The translations under genes and the position numbers were made by a program. The notes under the pieces were generated by a model that saw only the letters and a list, made by a program, of their open reading frames with translations, was not told where the DNA came from and searched no databases. A stretch of 64,000 nucleotides of DNA from Hallella seregens ATCC 51272 (lineage in GTDB: Bacteria; Bacteroidota; Bacteroidia; Bacteroidales; Bacteroidaceae). The stretch covers positions 1-64,000 of the forward strand of contig NZ_JADU01000020.1 in assembly GCF_000518545.1 (NCBI RefSeq). The letters run 5' to 3'. Position 1 is the first letter of the stretch. The number at the start of each line of letters is the position of its first letter. This document shows positions 55,747 to 64,000 of the stretch, in pieces.

Positions 55747-55897
55747 CTCTGTGTATCAGTCTTTTCAATGGCAAAGGTACTAAATAATGCGGAAACGTGA
55801 ACAGATTGCCCTCAATTTTTTTTCGGCTTTTCATGCAGGCCCACTGGCTTTCGGCGGCGGCCGGGGCCCTGCGGGCGTTTTGCCGTTGCGGCCTGGC

Positions 55898-55994
55898 GGC
55901 CCTGCGTTTGCGCCGTCGTCGCGTGGCGTTTGCGGTGCATTCGCATCGCGTTTACGGCGTTGTCGCGCGGCCGTTACGGCGCAATCGCAGGGCC
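55898..55994. repeat. 22-base-period array (copy E) with 19-bp terminal inverted repeats
   Basis: Four 22-base units start at 55904, 55926, 55948 and 55970. The ends are inverted: 55898-55916 and 55976-55994 match in 18 of 19 positions. The 11-base halves fit GYRWTYGCRNN. It lies between the cysE start and the oxyR stop. Bases 55860-55897 are similar GC-rich sequence, possibly decayed units. Confidence 0.85.
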
Positions 55995-56040
55995 TGTGGC
56001 CGGCCGTTGCCGTGCGCGGGCCCGTTTGCGGTGCTTTCGG

Positions 56041-56967
56041 CTACACCCTCTGCTGCATCTGTTTCAGCGCGAGCATGTCCTTGGGCACGGCGGCTTGTAT
56101 CTCCTCCACCAGCATTTGGCGCAGGGTGGTACGGATGAAGTTCTTGGCGGTCAGCATCACAATGTCGCGCGTGGGGATGGGGATGGCGAACGGACGGACG
56201 AGGCTTTTCTGCTTCTCCGTGAGTTGCAGTATCGCCAGTTCGGGGATGAACGTCATGCCCTTGCCGCTCTCCACCATGCGCATGAAGGTTTCGATGCTGC
56301 CCAGCGAGTAGGCCCTCTGGCTCTGGCTGGCCCCTTTGAGCTGGCAGAACTTCACGAGCTGGTCTCTGAAACAGTGGCCCTCGTCGAGCATCCAGAGGTA
56401 TTCCCCTTTCAGGTCGGTGGTCTTGATCACCTTATTATTATAGAGGTTGTCGCCCTGGGAAACGTAGCCGAAGAACTGTTCGTAGAACAAATGCAGACTC
56501 TCGAAGTCGTCCATGTCGTCGAGCTGGGCCACGATGCCCACGTCGATGTCGCCGTGGCGCAGGGCCCGCTTGATGTCCTCGGTCTTCATTTCCATGATGC
56601 GTATGTCCATCTCCGGGTATTTCTTCATCAGCTGCGGGAAGAACCTGGGAATCAGGTAAGGGGCTATGGTGGGCAGGATGCCTATGTGGAACGTGCCCAG
56701 CAGCGAGTGTTTCTCCTCCTCGACGAGCTCTTTCAGCCTGCGTGCGCGCACCAGCACCTTCCATCCCTGCTCTATCACCATGCGGCCGATGGGCGTGGGC
56801 ACGACGGGCTGCCGCTTGCGGTCGAAGAGCTTCACGCCCAGTTCGTCTTCCAGTTTCTGAATCATCGAACTCAGCGTGGGCTGCGTCACGTTGCACGCCT
56901 CGGCCGCCTTGACAAAATGTTTGTGCCGGTAGACGGCCATCACGTATTCAATTTGTTGGAGTGTCAT
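56041..56967 (-). CDS. oxyR: Hydrogen-peroxide-sensing regulator OxyR
   Basis: A LysR-type regulator of 308 residues that switches on peroxide defence when a disulfide forms. The N-terminal helix-turn-helix is MTLQQIEYVMAVYRHKHFVKAAEACNVTQPTLSSM. The effector domain carries both redox cysteines at exactly the E. coli positions, Cys199 and Cys208, in LDEGHCFRDQLVKFCQL. The protein is full length. It is divergent from the sod-ahpC-ahpF-dps run, its expected targets. A -7 element (TATCTTTG, 57030-57037, minus strand) lies 62 bases upstream of its start. Confidence 0.96.
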   Translation of the reverse strand: MTLQQIEYVMAVYRHKHFVKAAEACNVTQPTLSSMIQKLEDELGVKLFDRKRQPVVPTPIGRMVIEQGWKVLVRARRLKELVEEEKHSLLGTFHIGILPTIAPYLIPRFFPQLMKKYPEMDIRIMEMKTEDIKRALRHGDIDVGIVAQLDDMDDFESLHLFYEQFFGYVSQGDNLYNNKVIKTTDLKGEYLWMLDEGHCFRDQLVKFCQLKGASQSQRAYSLGSIETFMRMVESGKGMTFIPELAILQLTEKQKSLVRPFAIPIPTRDIVMLTAKNFIRTTLRQMLVEEIQAAVPKDMLALKQMQQRV

Positions 56968-57029
56968 AATCGTTTCATTTTGTGTTGCATGGGCAGTTGG
57001 CAGGCTGCCCGTTGGGCCATGATGACATG

Positions 57030-57037
57030 CAAAGATA
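57030..57037 (-). promoter_or_regulatory. -7 element of oxyR
   Basis: TATCTTTG on the minus strand, a perfect TAnnTTTG. No -33 element at the normal spacing was seen. Confidence 0.5.
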
Positions 57038-57178
57038 GCCTTTTTCCCACATTCGCCATCCGATGGCGGCTATATTTTTCCCTTTTCCGCGACAAATCAT
57101 CATAAATGGTGAGGCCCGTAAACAGTGGGATTGCGCGGCATGGATAGATTTCTTCAATGCGGGGATAGATAATATCTG

Positions 57179-57381
57179 TTTGAAGCAACGGGAAGCATGA
57201 TTAACTTTGCATCGGAAAATAAAACAAGAGAGCAATCGTCAATCCATAAAAAGAAGCGAAAATGATAGCAATGGAAATGCCCCCCACGCCCTGCTTGCAG
57301 CAGGCACTCGAGCCGGAAGTGAGCTTCCGACTGGTGAAAAGTGAAAGAAACCAAGTCATAAACAACAAAAACAACAAGCAA
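57179..57381 (+). promoter_or_regulatory. sod promoter and long leader
   Basis: TTTG (57179-57182), 19 bases, TAACTTTG (57202-57209) is a full consensus promoter. The transcript would have a leader of about 165 bases before the sod ATG at 57382, unusually long here. It contains a small hairpin, CGGAAG-TGAG-CTTCCG (about 57315-57330), and an A-rich stretch just before the ATG. No long upstream reading frame is convincing. Confidence 0.65.
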
Positions 57382-57966
57382 ATGAAGATACAAATGCCGC
57401 AGCTCCCCTATGCAGCCAATGCCCTGGAGCCCGTTATCAGCGAGCAGACCATCAGTTTCCACTACGGAAAGCACCTGCAAAACTACGTGAATACCATCAA
57501 CAATTTGGTGGAGGGCACGGAGTTTGAGGGCCGGAATATCGAGGAACTGGTGAAGACCGTGCCCGAGGGACCGATGTACAACAACGCCGGGCAGAGCCTC
57601 AACCACACGCTCTACTTCCTGCAGTTCATGGCTCCGGTGAAAGACAACGCCCCCAAAGGTCGCATGGCCGAGGCCATCAATGCCGCGTTCGGCTCGTTCG
57701 AGGAGTTCAAGAAACAGTTCGGACAGGCCGCCACGTCGCTCTTCGGCTCGGGTTGGGCCTGGTTGTCGCAGGACAAGGACGGCAAGCTCGTCATCACCAA
57801 GGAGGCCAACGGCGGCAATCCGCTGCGCAGCGGGCTCAACCCGCTCATGGGCATCGACGTGTGGGAGCATGCCTATTATCTGGATTACCAGAACCGCCGC
57901 GCCGACCATATCGCCGCCGTGTGGGACATTATCAACTGGGAAGTGGTCGAGGGCAGACTGAAATAA
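57382..57966 (+). CDS. sodB: Iron/manganese superoxide dismutase
   Basis: Converts superoxide to hydrogen peroxide and oxygen in the cytosol. It has 194 residues. Metal ligands are in ISFHYGKHLQNYV (His), AGQSLNHTLYF (His), and DVWEHAYYLDYQNRRADHI (Asp and His); GWAWL is conserved. The glutamine in NNAGQSLNH is placed as in the iron-type and cambialistic enzymes such as that of Porphyromonas gingivalis, so the metal may be Fe or either. I chose the ATG at 57382 (MKIQMPQLPYA), which gives the usual N-terminus; an ATG at 57262 would add a 40-residue unconserved extension. It is the first of the four stress genes. Confidence 0.95.
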   Translation: MKIQMPQLPYAANALEPVISEQTISFHYGKHLQNYVNTINNLVEGTEFEGRNIEELVKTVPEGPMYNNAGQSLNHTLYFLQFMAPVKDNAPKGRMAEAINAAFGSFEEFKKQFGQAATSLFGSGWAWLSQDKDGKLVITKEANGGNPLRSGLNPLMGIDVWEHAYYLDYQNRRADHIAAVWDIINWEVVEGRLK

Positions 57967-58097
57967 AAGCCCGTTGCCGGAAACACCCCTTTTAAAACGA
58001 TTAATAAAACATAAACAACAACCCTGCCTTCCTTGCGGCCTCGCGGCCATCTTCTTTGCCGAAGAGCCGGGAGGGAGGCTTAAAATCTCAAAAATTT

Positions 58098-58664
58098 ATG
58101 GAATCAATTATCAACGCACAAGCACCCGAATTCAAAGTAAACGCTTTCCAAAACGGCGAGTTCAAGACCGTTTCCAGCGAAGACATCAAAGGCAAGTGGG
58201 CCTTGTTCTTCTTCTATCCCGCCGACTTCACCTTCGTTTGTCCCACAGAATTGGTGGACCTTGCCGAGAAGTACGACCAGCTGAAAGCCGCCGGTGTGGA
58301 GGTGTTCTCGGTGAGCTGCGACACCCACTTTGTGCACAAGGCTTGGCATGATGCCTCCGACAGCATCAAGAAAATCAAGTACACTATGCTCGCCGACCCC
58401 CTCGCCGTGCTTGCCAAAGGCTTCGGAGTGTTCAAGGAAGACGAGGGACTGGCCTATCGCGGCACGTTCCTGGTTGACCCGGAGGGCAAAATCAAGGTGG
58501 CCGAAATCCAGGACAACAGCATCGGCCGCAATGCCGACGAGCTCGTTCGCAAGGTGGAGGCAGCCCAGTTTGTAGCCAGCCACGACGGCGAGGTGTGCCC
58601 CGCCAAGTGGAAGAAAGGCGCAGAGACGCTGAAGCCGAGCATCGATCTCGTAGGAAAAATCTAA
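58098..58664 (+). CDS. ahpC: Alkyl hydroperoxide reductase subunit C
   Basis: A 2-Cys peroxiredoxin that reduces hydrogen peroxide and organic peroxides. It has 188 residues, and the peroxidatic Cys48 lies in ADFTFVCPTELVDLA. The resolving Cys near 167 is in DGEVCPAKWKKG. The YF-like C-terminus of sensitive peroxiredoxins is not obvious. The start is the ATG at 58098 (MESIINAQAPEFKV). It lies 131 bases after sod and 195 bases before ahpF, its electron donor. The gap to ahpF holds a hairpin (GACAGTCTTCC around 58705 with GGAGGGCTGTC, imperfect), which might limit ahpF expression. Confidence 0.97.
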   Translation: MESIINAQAPEFKVNAFQNGEFKTVSSEDIKGKWALFFFYPADFTFVCPTELVDLAEKYDQLKAAGVEVFSVSCDTHFVHKAWHDASDSIKKIKYTMLADPLAVLAKGFGVFKEDEGLAYRGTFLVDPEGKIKVAEIQDNSIGRNADELVRKVEAAQFVASHDGEVCPAKWKKGAETLKPSIDLVGKI

Positions 58665-58859
58665 GGACGGCTTGCTTTCCCATGCCTGGAGAATCAGTTT
58701 CAGACAGTCTTCCTCTATCGTAGGGGAGGGCTGTCTTTGTCTCCAGAAACGGGAAAGGAGGGCTGAAAGCCGTCGGCAACGCTCGCAAGAGGGCTGTCGG
58801 CCAGCTTGAAACAACAGTACAAACACTCTCCGCCAAGGGGAGAAGAAAAGAGAAACAGC

Positions 58860-60419
58860 GTGTTAGACACAAACATTATAGAACAGTTGAGAGGCATTTT
58901 CGGCGTGCTCGAAAATCGCTTTGAGCTGCGTGTGACGGCCGACGAGGCCCATGAGCATGCGGCAGAGATGAGGGAATTTGTCAACGATTTCTGTTCGACC
59001 TCCGAGCATCTGTCGGCTTCTTTCGACGGAACCCGGGTGGGCCGTCTGGAGTTTGAGCTGCTCAAGAACGGCGAGGAGACGGGCGTGAAGTTCCGCGGAA
59101 TACCCAACGGTCACGAGTTCACCTCGCTCATCATGGCCGTTGTCAATGCCGACGGCAAGGGAAAGAATCTTCCCGACGATGCCATTGGCCGGCGCATACG
59201 CTCGCTCAAGGGCGACATCCGGCTGCAAACCTACGTTTCGCTCACCTGTACCAACTGCCCCGACGTGGTGCAGGCCCTCAATCTCATGGCCATTCTCAAC
59301 CCGCGAATGAGCAGTGAGATGGTGGATGGGGCACTCTTCGAGGAGGAAGTGAGCCGCCTTAACATCCAGGCCGTGCCGTCGGTCTATGCCAACGGCGAGC
59401 AGTTGCACATCGGCCGGGGCGACCTCGGCGTGCTCCTGCAGAAGCTGGAAGACCGGTTTGGAAGCGAGTTGGACGAGAGCCGGGAGGTGGTGGAGCGCGA
59501 GTTCGACGTGGTTGTGCTCGGCGGAGGCCCTGCCGGAACGTCGGCCGCCATCTATTCGGCCCGCAAGGGACTGCGGGTTGCACTCGTTGCCGGACGCATC
59601 GGAGGCCAGGTAAAAGACACCGTGGGCATAGAAAATCTCATCTCCGTGCCCAAGACCACCGGGGCGCAACTGGCCGATGACCTGCGCAAGCACCTCTACA
59701 ATTATCCCGTGGAAGTGTTCGACAACCGTAAGATCGACACTGTAGACCTTGCCGGCAGCCGGAAGCGCGTGCATGTGAAGGGGGGCGAGGTGTTCCTCTC
59801 GCCGGCCGTCATCATCGCCACGGGGGCCAACTGGCGCAAGCTGAACGTGGACGACGAGGCCCGTTACATCGGCCACGGCGTGCATTTCTGTCCGCATTGC
59901 GACGGGCCTTTCTACAAAGGTAGGCATGTAGCCGTGGTGGGCGGAGGCAACTCCGGCGTGGAGGCGGCCATCGATTTGGCCGGCATCTGCTCCAAGGTGA
60001 CGCTTCTGGAGTTTGGCGAAGAGCTTCGCGCCGACACCGTGTTGCAGGAGAAGCTGGCCTCGCTGCCCAATGTGGAGGCGTTCACCATGGCGCAGACCAC
60101 GCGCGTGCTGGGCAACGGAGAAAACGTGACAGCCCTGCGTGTGAAGGACCGTAACACCGACCGGGAGCGCGAGATAGCCGTCGACGGCGTGTTTGTACAG
60201 ATTGGTCTGGCTGCTAACAGCGACCCTTTCCGCGACCATCTGCCGCTCAACGCCCGCAAAGAGATAGAGGTAGACGCTTTCTGCCGCACGTCCGTTCCCG
60301 GTGTTTATGCCGCCGGCGACGTCACCAACGTGCCTTTCAAGCAGATCGTTATCGCCATGGGCGAGGGCGCCAAAGCCGCCCTTTCGGCTTTCGACGACCG
60401 AATCAGAGGTGTGATTTGA
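58860..60419 (+). CDS. ahpF: Alkyl hydroperoxide reductase subunit F
   Basis: An NADH- or NADPH-dependent flavoprotein that reduces AhpC. It has 519 residues. The N-terminal tandem thioredoxin-like domain holds CxxC in SLTCTNCPDVVQ. The FAD domain begins FDVVVLGGGPAGTSAAIYSARKG; the second redox pair is in GVHFCPHCDGPFYKG; the nucleotide-binding loop is VAVVGGGNSGVEAA. It ends GVYAAGDVTNVPFKQI, the FAD-binding ATG-like motif. I chose the GTG at 58860 (MLDTNIIEQLRGIFGVLE), which matches AhpF N-termini; the ATG at 58806 would add 18 unconserved residues. The GTG start is uncommon among these genes. Confidence 0.95.
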   Translation: MLDTNIIEQLRGIFGVLENRFELRVTADEAHEHAAEMREFVNDFCSTSEHLSASFDGTRVGRLEFELLKNGEETGVKFRGIPNGHEFTSLIMAVVNADGKGKNLPDDAIGRRIRSLKGDIRLQTYVSLTCTNCPDVVQALNLMAILNPRMSSEMVDGALFEEEVSRLNIQAVPSVYANGEQLHIGRGDLGVLLQKLEDRFGSELDESREVVEREFDVVVLGGGPAGTSAAIYSARKGLRVALVAGRIGGQVKDTVGIENLISVPKTTGAQLADDLRKHLYNYPVEVFDNRKIDTVDLAGSRKRVHVKGGEVFLSPAVIIATGANWRKLNVDDEARYIGHGVHFCPHCDGPFYKGRHVAVVGGGNSGVEAAIDLAGICSKVTLLEFGEELRADTVLQEKLASLPNVEAFTMAQTTRVLGNGENVTALRVKDRNTDREREIAVDGVFVQIGLAANSDPFRDHLPLNARKEIEVDAFCRTSVPGVYAAGDVTNVPFKQIVIAMGEGAKAALSAFDDRIRGVI

Positions 60420-60506
60420 CGCGTGACGGCATCGTCCAGGCCCTTTGTACAAAGGACTTCTGCGCCGGATGATAGCTCCGTTCTATCGCGTTATAGTTTT
60501 TTTCTG

Positions 60507-60537
60507 TTGCGTGGAACACGGATTCGCAGTATCTTTG
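60507..60537 (+). promoter_or_regulatory. Promoter of dps
   Basis: TTG (60507-60509), 20 bases, TATCTTTG (60530-60537). It stands 52 bases before the dps ATG, so dps can be expressed apart from ahpF. Confidence 0.65.
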
Positions 60538-60589
60538 CATCAGAAAAGAAACAAGAAGTGTAACCATCAAAAAAAGAAAGGAACAAGTT

Positions 60590-61078
60590 ATGAACACATT
60601 GAATTATCTGGCTTTGGACGAGAAAAAAGTTGCCAACGTAGTAAGCGGACTGAGCCAATTGCTGGCCGACCTGCAGGTATTCTACTCCAATCTCCGCGGT
60701 TTCCACTGGAATGTGAAGGGCAAAGGCTTCTTTACGCTCCACGCCAAATACGAGGAGCTTTACAACGACGTGGCCGGCAAGGTGGACGAAGTGGCCGAGC
60801 GCATCCTGCAGTTGGGCGGCACACCCGAAAGCCGCTACAGCGAGTATCTGAAGACGGCCCGTGTGAAAGAAGAGGGCAACGACCCTGAATGCGGCCGTGA
60901 GGGCATGGTGAAAGTGCTCGATACGCTGGCCCTGCTCATCGCCCAGGAGCGTAAACTCGTGGAACTCGCGGGCGAAGCCAACGACGAAGTGACCACAGCC
61001 CTCATGGACGATTACCTGAAATCACAGGAGAAGACCGTCTGGATGCTTGTGGCTTTCCTTAGCAAGAAGCCTGAATAA
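60590..61078 (+). CDS. dps: Dps family iron-storage / DNA protection protein
   Basis: A ferritin-like dodecamer that oxidises and stores iron with hydrogen peroxide and so protects DNA. It has 162 residues. The ferroxidase site shared between subunits is in [35 protein letters not shown] (His, His, Asp, Glu). The N-terminal tail is short and not very basic, so DNA binding may be weak. The family helices are intact up to the end ([14 protein letters not shown]). It is the last gene of the oxidative-stress island and has its own promoter. Confidence 0.96.
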   Translation: MNTLNYLALDEKKVANVVSGLSQLLADLQVFYSNLRGFHWNVKGKGFFTLHAKYEELYNDVAGKVDEVAERILQLGGTPESRYSEYLKTARVKEEGNDPECGREGMVKVLDTLALLIAQERKLVELAGEANDEVTTALMDDYLKSQEKTVWMLVAFLSKKPE

Positions 61079-61174
61079 GCGACACAAGAACATCAGTATA
61101 TTATATTTTATTTAGCGACAAATCCCATGGCCGTCGGACGACGGTCATGGGATTTTCGTTGTCGTACGGCTTCT

Positions 61175-64000
61175 TTACCCGGTCAGACCGTCGAGGAAGA
61201 GGAGCAGACGGTTGGTGACGTTGACCGAGGAAACGCCCGAATCGAAGTCGAGCGACACCAGATTGAGCTCGGGGAAGCGGCGTTTGAGCCGCTTCTCGAT
61301 GCCTTTCGACACCACGTGGTTGGCTATGCAGCCAAAGGGCTGCAGGCTGGCCACGTTGGTTACGCCCTGCCGCACCATGCTGATGATGTCGCTGGGCAGC
61401 AGCCATCCCTCGCCAAACTGGGCCGCCAGCGACACCACGCCGTCCACGTCCTTGGCTTCCTCGAAGATGTTGGTAAAGGGACGGAAGTAGCGGAAACGGG
61501 AAGCCACGCGGTTGATCTGCTTCTCACGCCGCCATATCAGGCTGTAGATGCTGCGTATTACAAAGTCGGGCACGTTGGAGCAACGCAGTCCCATGTGCTT
61601 CTCGACAATGACATTGACGAAGTTTTGCAGGAAGAAAGGCGAGAGCAAGGCCGGCACCACCTCGATGCCCCGGCCGATAATCTTGTCGGCAATGAACTGA
61701 TGGGCAAAGGGATTGAACTTGAGAAATATCTCGCCTACGATGCCCACGGCCGGCACTTCGCGGTCTTCGGTGATGGCGTCGAACGCCTCGGCGGCCTCGC
61801 CGATGAGCTCCATCAACCGGCCGGGCCGGTTCTTGAGGATGGGCTCGGCGGCCAGCCGCAGGTACTTTTCGCGGAGGGCCTCGGCTGCATTGGCAAAGGA
61901 ACCGGTCACGCGGAGGGCGTCAGGACGCAGCCGCACCACGGAGGCATGGTACATCTTGGAGATGGCGTCGCCGTAGAGAAAGGTGGTGACGATGGTGGGT
62001 GCCAGCCGCAGCCAAGGCACGTTGAGCGTGCCGTCCTGATTCTTGTCCTCGTCTTCGGCACTGGTGGCAACGCCCAATGTGATGAGCGGCACCTGCCCGA
62101 AGCCATTGGCATCGAGCGCCCGACGGATGAGAGCGGCATAGTTGGTGGCCCGGCATTGGCCGCCCGTTTGGGTCATCACCACCGACACTTGGTCGGGGTT
62201 GTAGCGGCCCGAACGCAGGGCTTTCACAAAGTCGCCCACGATGAGCGTGGCCGGATAGCACACTTCGTTGTTGGCATATTTCAGTCCGTACTCGGCACTC
62301 TCGGCGTCGCCTGGCGGCAGCACTTCCACGTCCCAGCCGATGAGACGGCACAGCGGCGGCAGTAGTGGGGTGAGGTATTCGGTGAAGTAGGGGGCCAGAA
62401 TGTGGCGCGTGATGGGCGGCAACTTCTCCTCGTCGTCCTCGGTTGGGGCGTGCTTGGTTCCCCTCGCAACGGTTTCGCCCGGTTTGTCGGCCCCGACGTC
62501 GGCGGAGCTTGACGCAGGAGCCTTGTCATCGGCGGGGCGCAGCGACTCGACCAGCGAGCGCACCCGCAGCTTCAAACTGCCGATGTTGCTCACGTCGTCT
62601 ATCTTGAGTAGGGTGTAGGGCTTGCCGTGTTCTTTCATGATGCTGCGTATCTCGTCCTGGATAAATGAGTCGGGACCACAGCCGAAAGAGGTCATTTGCA
62701 CGAAGTGCAGGTCGTCCGGCTGCTCGGCGCACCACTGTCCGGCCTTGATGATTCGGTTCATATAGGCCCACTGTCGCACAATCCTGGTGTTGCCGGTGCC
62801 CACGCTGAGGTCGCCGCGCACCACGTCTTCGGAGATGACGTTCACGCCCAACGAGGCTATCATGTCGGATAGCTTGTGCTGAATGAGCGGGTCGGTGTGG
62901 TAGGGCCGGCCGGCCAGCAGAATGGTAAGACGGCCCTCACGGCGGCTCGCGGCCAGCAGGTCGAGGGCTTTTTGCCTGACGAGGCGGGTGTATTCGTCCT
63001 GGGCTGCGGCGGCTTGGCGACAGGCCCGGCGTATGGTCTGGCGGTCTATGCCCAGCCCGCGCAGGTAGCCGGTGAGCTGCCTGACGAGTAGTTTCTCGTC
63101 GCGGAAGTTGATGACGGGCGAGTCCAGCCGTGCGTGCAGCGTCATGGCACTGCGTATCACGTCCGAGTAGGCCGAGACAATGGGGCAGTTGTAGCTGTTG
63201 GTGTTGCGGGCATCGTCCTGCCGCTCGTAGACCACATAGGGCATGAAGATGAACGCCCCGGCCGGCATGTCCGGCGCAGAGAGCCGCTCGTCGAGCTCTT
63301 TGACGTGGGCATGGACGAGCTTGGCCGGGAAGCAGATGTTGTCGCTCATGACACTGCCCAGCGCAGTTTCGTAGCGACTGAACACCGATTCGCTGCTCAG
63401 CATCACCTCGAAGCCGGCCGTCGTGAAGAGGGCATGCCAGAAAGGATAGTCCTCGTACATGTTCAGCACACGGGGTATGGCCACCAAGCGGCGTGGCCCG
63501 GCGGTTGCGGCAGGGAGCTTTGCGGAGCTGTTGGCAGGGATTGCCGGCCGGTCGAAGAGCAGGTGGTACTTATAGGTGTAGATGTTTTCGCCTCTTTGCC
63601 GGCCCCGCTCGTGGTTGCTGAACACGCGTTCGCACTTGTTGCCCGAGTGGAAATGGCGGTTTCCGCTGAAGCTGTAGCGGGTGACAAGGCAATGGTTCTC
63701 GCAGCCCTTGCAGGTGAGCAGTCGGGTTTCGTAGTCCGACGTGCCGAGCAGCTCGCCGATGCTGCGGCCTGTGCCGGCGCCGAGTGCGTGCAATTGCTCG
63801 ATGGCATGCAGGGCGCAGCCGTAGGCTCCCATCATTTCGGGCATGTTGCTGCGGGCCACTTCGGTTCCCGTGAGCAGCTCAAAGGCCCGCACCACAGAGT
63901 CGTTTTTCATCGTGCCGCCCTGTACCACGATGCGGTTGCCCAGGTTGTCGTTGCCATGAAGTTTGAGCACTTTGTAGAGGCAGTTGCGCACCACGGAGTA
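61175..64000 (-). CDS. Activase/2-hydroxyacyl-CoA dehydratase-like protein (partial, 5' end outside window)
   Basis: At least 940 residues of a much longer protein (relatives in Bacteroidetes run to roughly 1,400-1,500). The visible part begins in the C-terminal end of a BadF/HgdC-like ATPase (IVVQGGTMKNDSVVRAFELLTG). Next comes an Fe-S motif, CKGCENHC, then a DUF2229-type region (RVLNMYEDYPFWHALFTTAGFEV, SDNICFPAKLVHAHVKEL), and a HgdB-like part (LAGRPYHTDPLIQHKLSDM, TSFGCGPDSFI). The last part has NEVCYPATLIVGDFVKAL and VVMTQTGGQCRATNYAALI. Family members may activate or perform radical dehydrations, but no substrate is known for this fused type. The frame stays open to the window edge; the GTG near 63994 is internal, not the start. 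Confidence 0.85.
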   Translation of the reverse strand, partial: YSVVRNCLYKVLKLHGNDNLGNRIVVQGGTMKNDSVVRAFELLTGTEVARSNMPEMMGAYGCALHAIEQLHALGAGTGRSIGELLGTSDYETRLLTCKGCENHCLVTRYSFSGNRHFHSGNKCERVFSNHERGRQRGENIYTYKYHLLFDRPAIPANSSAKLPAATAGPRRLVAIPRVLNMYEDYPFWHALFTTAGFEVMLSSESVFSRYETALGSVMSDNICFPAKLVHAHVKELDERLSAPDMPAGAFIFMPYVVYERQDDARNTNSYNCPIVSAYSDVIRSAMTLHARLDSPVINFRDEKLLVRQLTGYLRGLGIDRQTIRRACRQAAAAQDEYTRLVRQKALDLLAASRREGRLTILLAGRPYHTDPLIQHKLSDMIASLGVNVISEDVVRGDLSVGTGNTRIVRQWAYMNRIIKAGQWCAEQPDDLHFVQMTSFGCGPDSFIQDEIRSIMKEHGKPYTLLKIDDVSNIGSLKLRVRSLVESLRPADDKAPASSSADVGADKPGETVARGTKHAPTEDDEEKLPPITRHILAPYFTEYLTPLLPPLCRLIGWDVEVLPPGDAESAEYGLKYANNEVCYPATLIVGDFVKALRSGRYNPDQVSVVMTQTGGQCRATNYAALIRRALDANGFGQVPLITLGVATSAEDEDKNQDGTLNVPWLRLAPTIVTTFLYGDAISKMYHASVVRLRPDALRVTGSFANAAEALREKYLRLAAEPILKNRPGRLMELIGEAAEAFDAITEDREVPAVGIVGEIFLKFNPFAHQFIADKIIGRGIEVVPALLSPFFLQNFVNVIVEKHMGLRCSNVPDFVIRSIYSLIWRREKQINRVASRFRYFRPFTNIFEEAKDVDGVVSLAAQFGEGWLLPSDIISMVRQGVTNVASLQPFGCIANHVVSKGIEKRLKRRFPELNLVSLDFDSGVSSVNVTNRLLLFLDGLTG

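Overview
The window is chromosomal DNA of a Bacteroidales bacterium, most like Prevotellaceae and fairly GC-rich (my impression, not counted). The evidence is the repeated promoter signature TAnnTTTG with an upstream TTG/TTTG about 19-20 bases away, Bacteroidetes-type families (DUF4250, DUF4491, Nudix AraR, YbiT-like ABC-F, 581-residue phospho-sugar mutase, giant activase/dehydratase protein), and secreted glycosidases. I saw no rRNA, tRNA, insertion sequence, prophage or CRISPR array. The last gene runs off the right edge.

Layout. 0.1-6 kb: DUF4250 and WG-repeat genes, alanine dehydrogenase, a MetE-like gene remnant abutting the proS terminator, proS, an OmpA lipoprotein and mtgA. 6-10 kb: a UvrD/PcrA helicase, a 750-base repeat-rich gap and an HU gene. 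9.8-22 kb: a nine-gene minus-strand arabinose/pentose block (lipoprotein mutarotase, araP symporter, Nudix araR, araD, araA, FGGY kinase, GH51 arabinofuranosidase, transketolase, rpiB). It takes arabinan side chains to free arabinose and on into the pentose phosphate pathway. 22-26 kb: a galactose block (mutarotase, FHS transporter, galK). 26-31 kb: folC, dnaJ, grpE and an ABC-F ATPase. 31-38.5 kb: manC, GH2 and GH106 glycosidases, rlmH and a DUF4491 gene. 38.6-42 kb: phospho-sugar mutase, a gap with a probable small antisense-type RNA, and a YtxH/holin-X cassette. 42-48 kb: SPOR lipoprotein, ruvX, def, a TPR protein and thrS, followed by a 41-base tandem array. 48-56 kb: two membrane proteins, purD, a DPP-IV-like peptidase, a THUMP methyltransferase with a Gly/Arg-rich tail, and cysE. 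56-61 kb: an oxidative-stress island with oxyR divergent from sod-ahpC-ahpF-dps. 61-64 kb: a 5'-truncated (by the window) activase/dehydratase gene.

The most unusual content is outside the genes. (1) Five intergenic regions carry degenerate arrays with an exact 22-base (2 x 11) period, several folding into long hairpins. (2) Downstream of thrS, five copies of a 41-base unit each keep an 8-bp hairpin followed by a T-run, with base changes that preserve pairing, as if a terminator had been amplified. (3) At about 40.82-40.92 kb a complete promoter-to-terminator cassette would make a 62-nt RNA complementary to a typical Bacteroidales start region, with no gene left beneath it. (4) The ABC-F protein has lost the motifs of one composite ATP site only.
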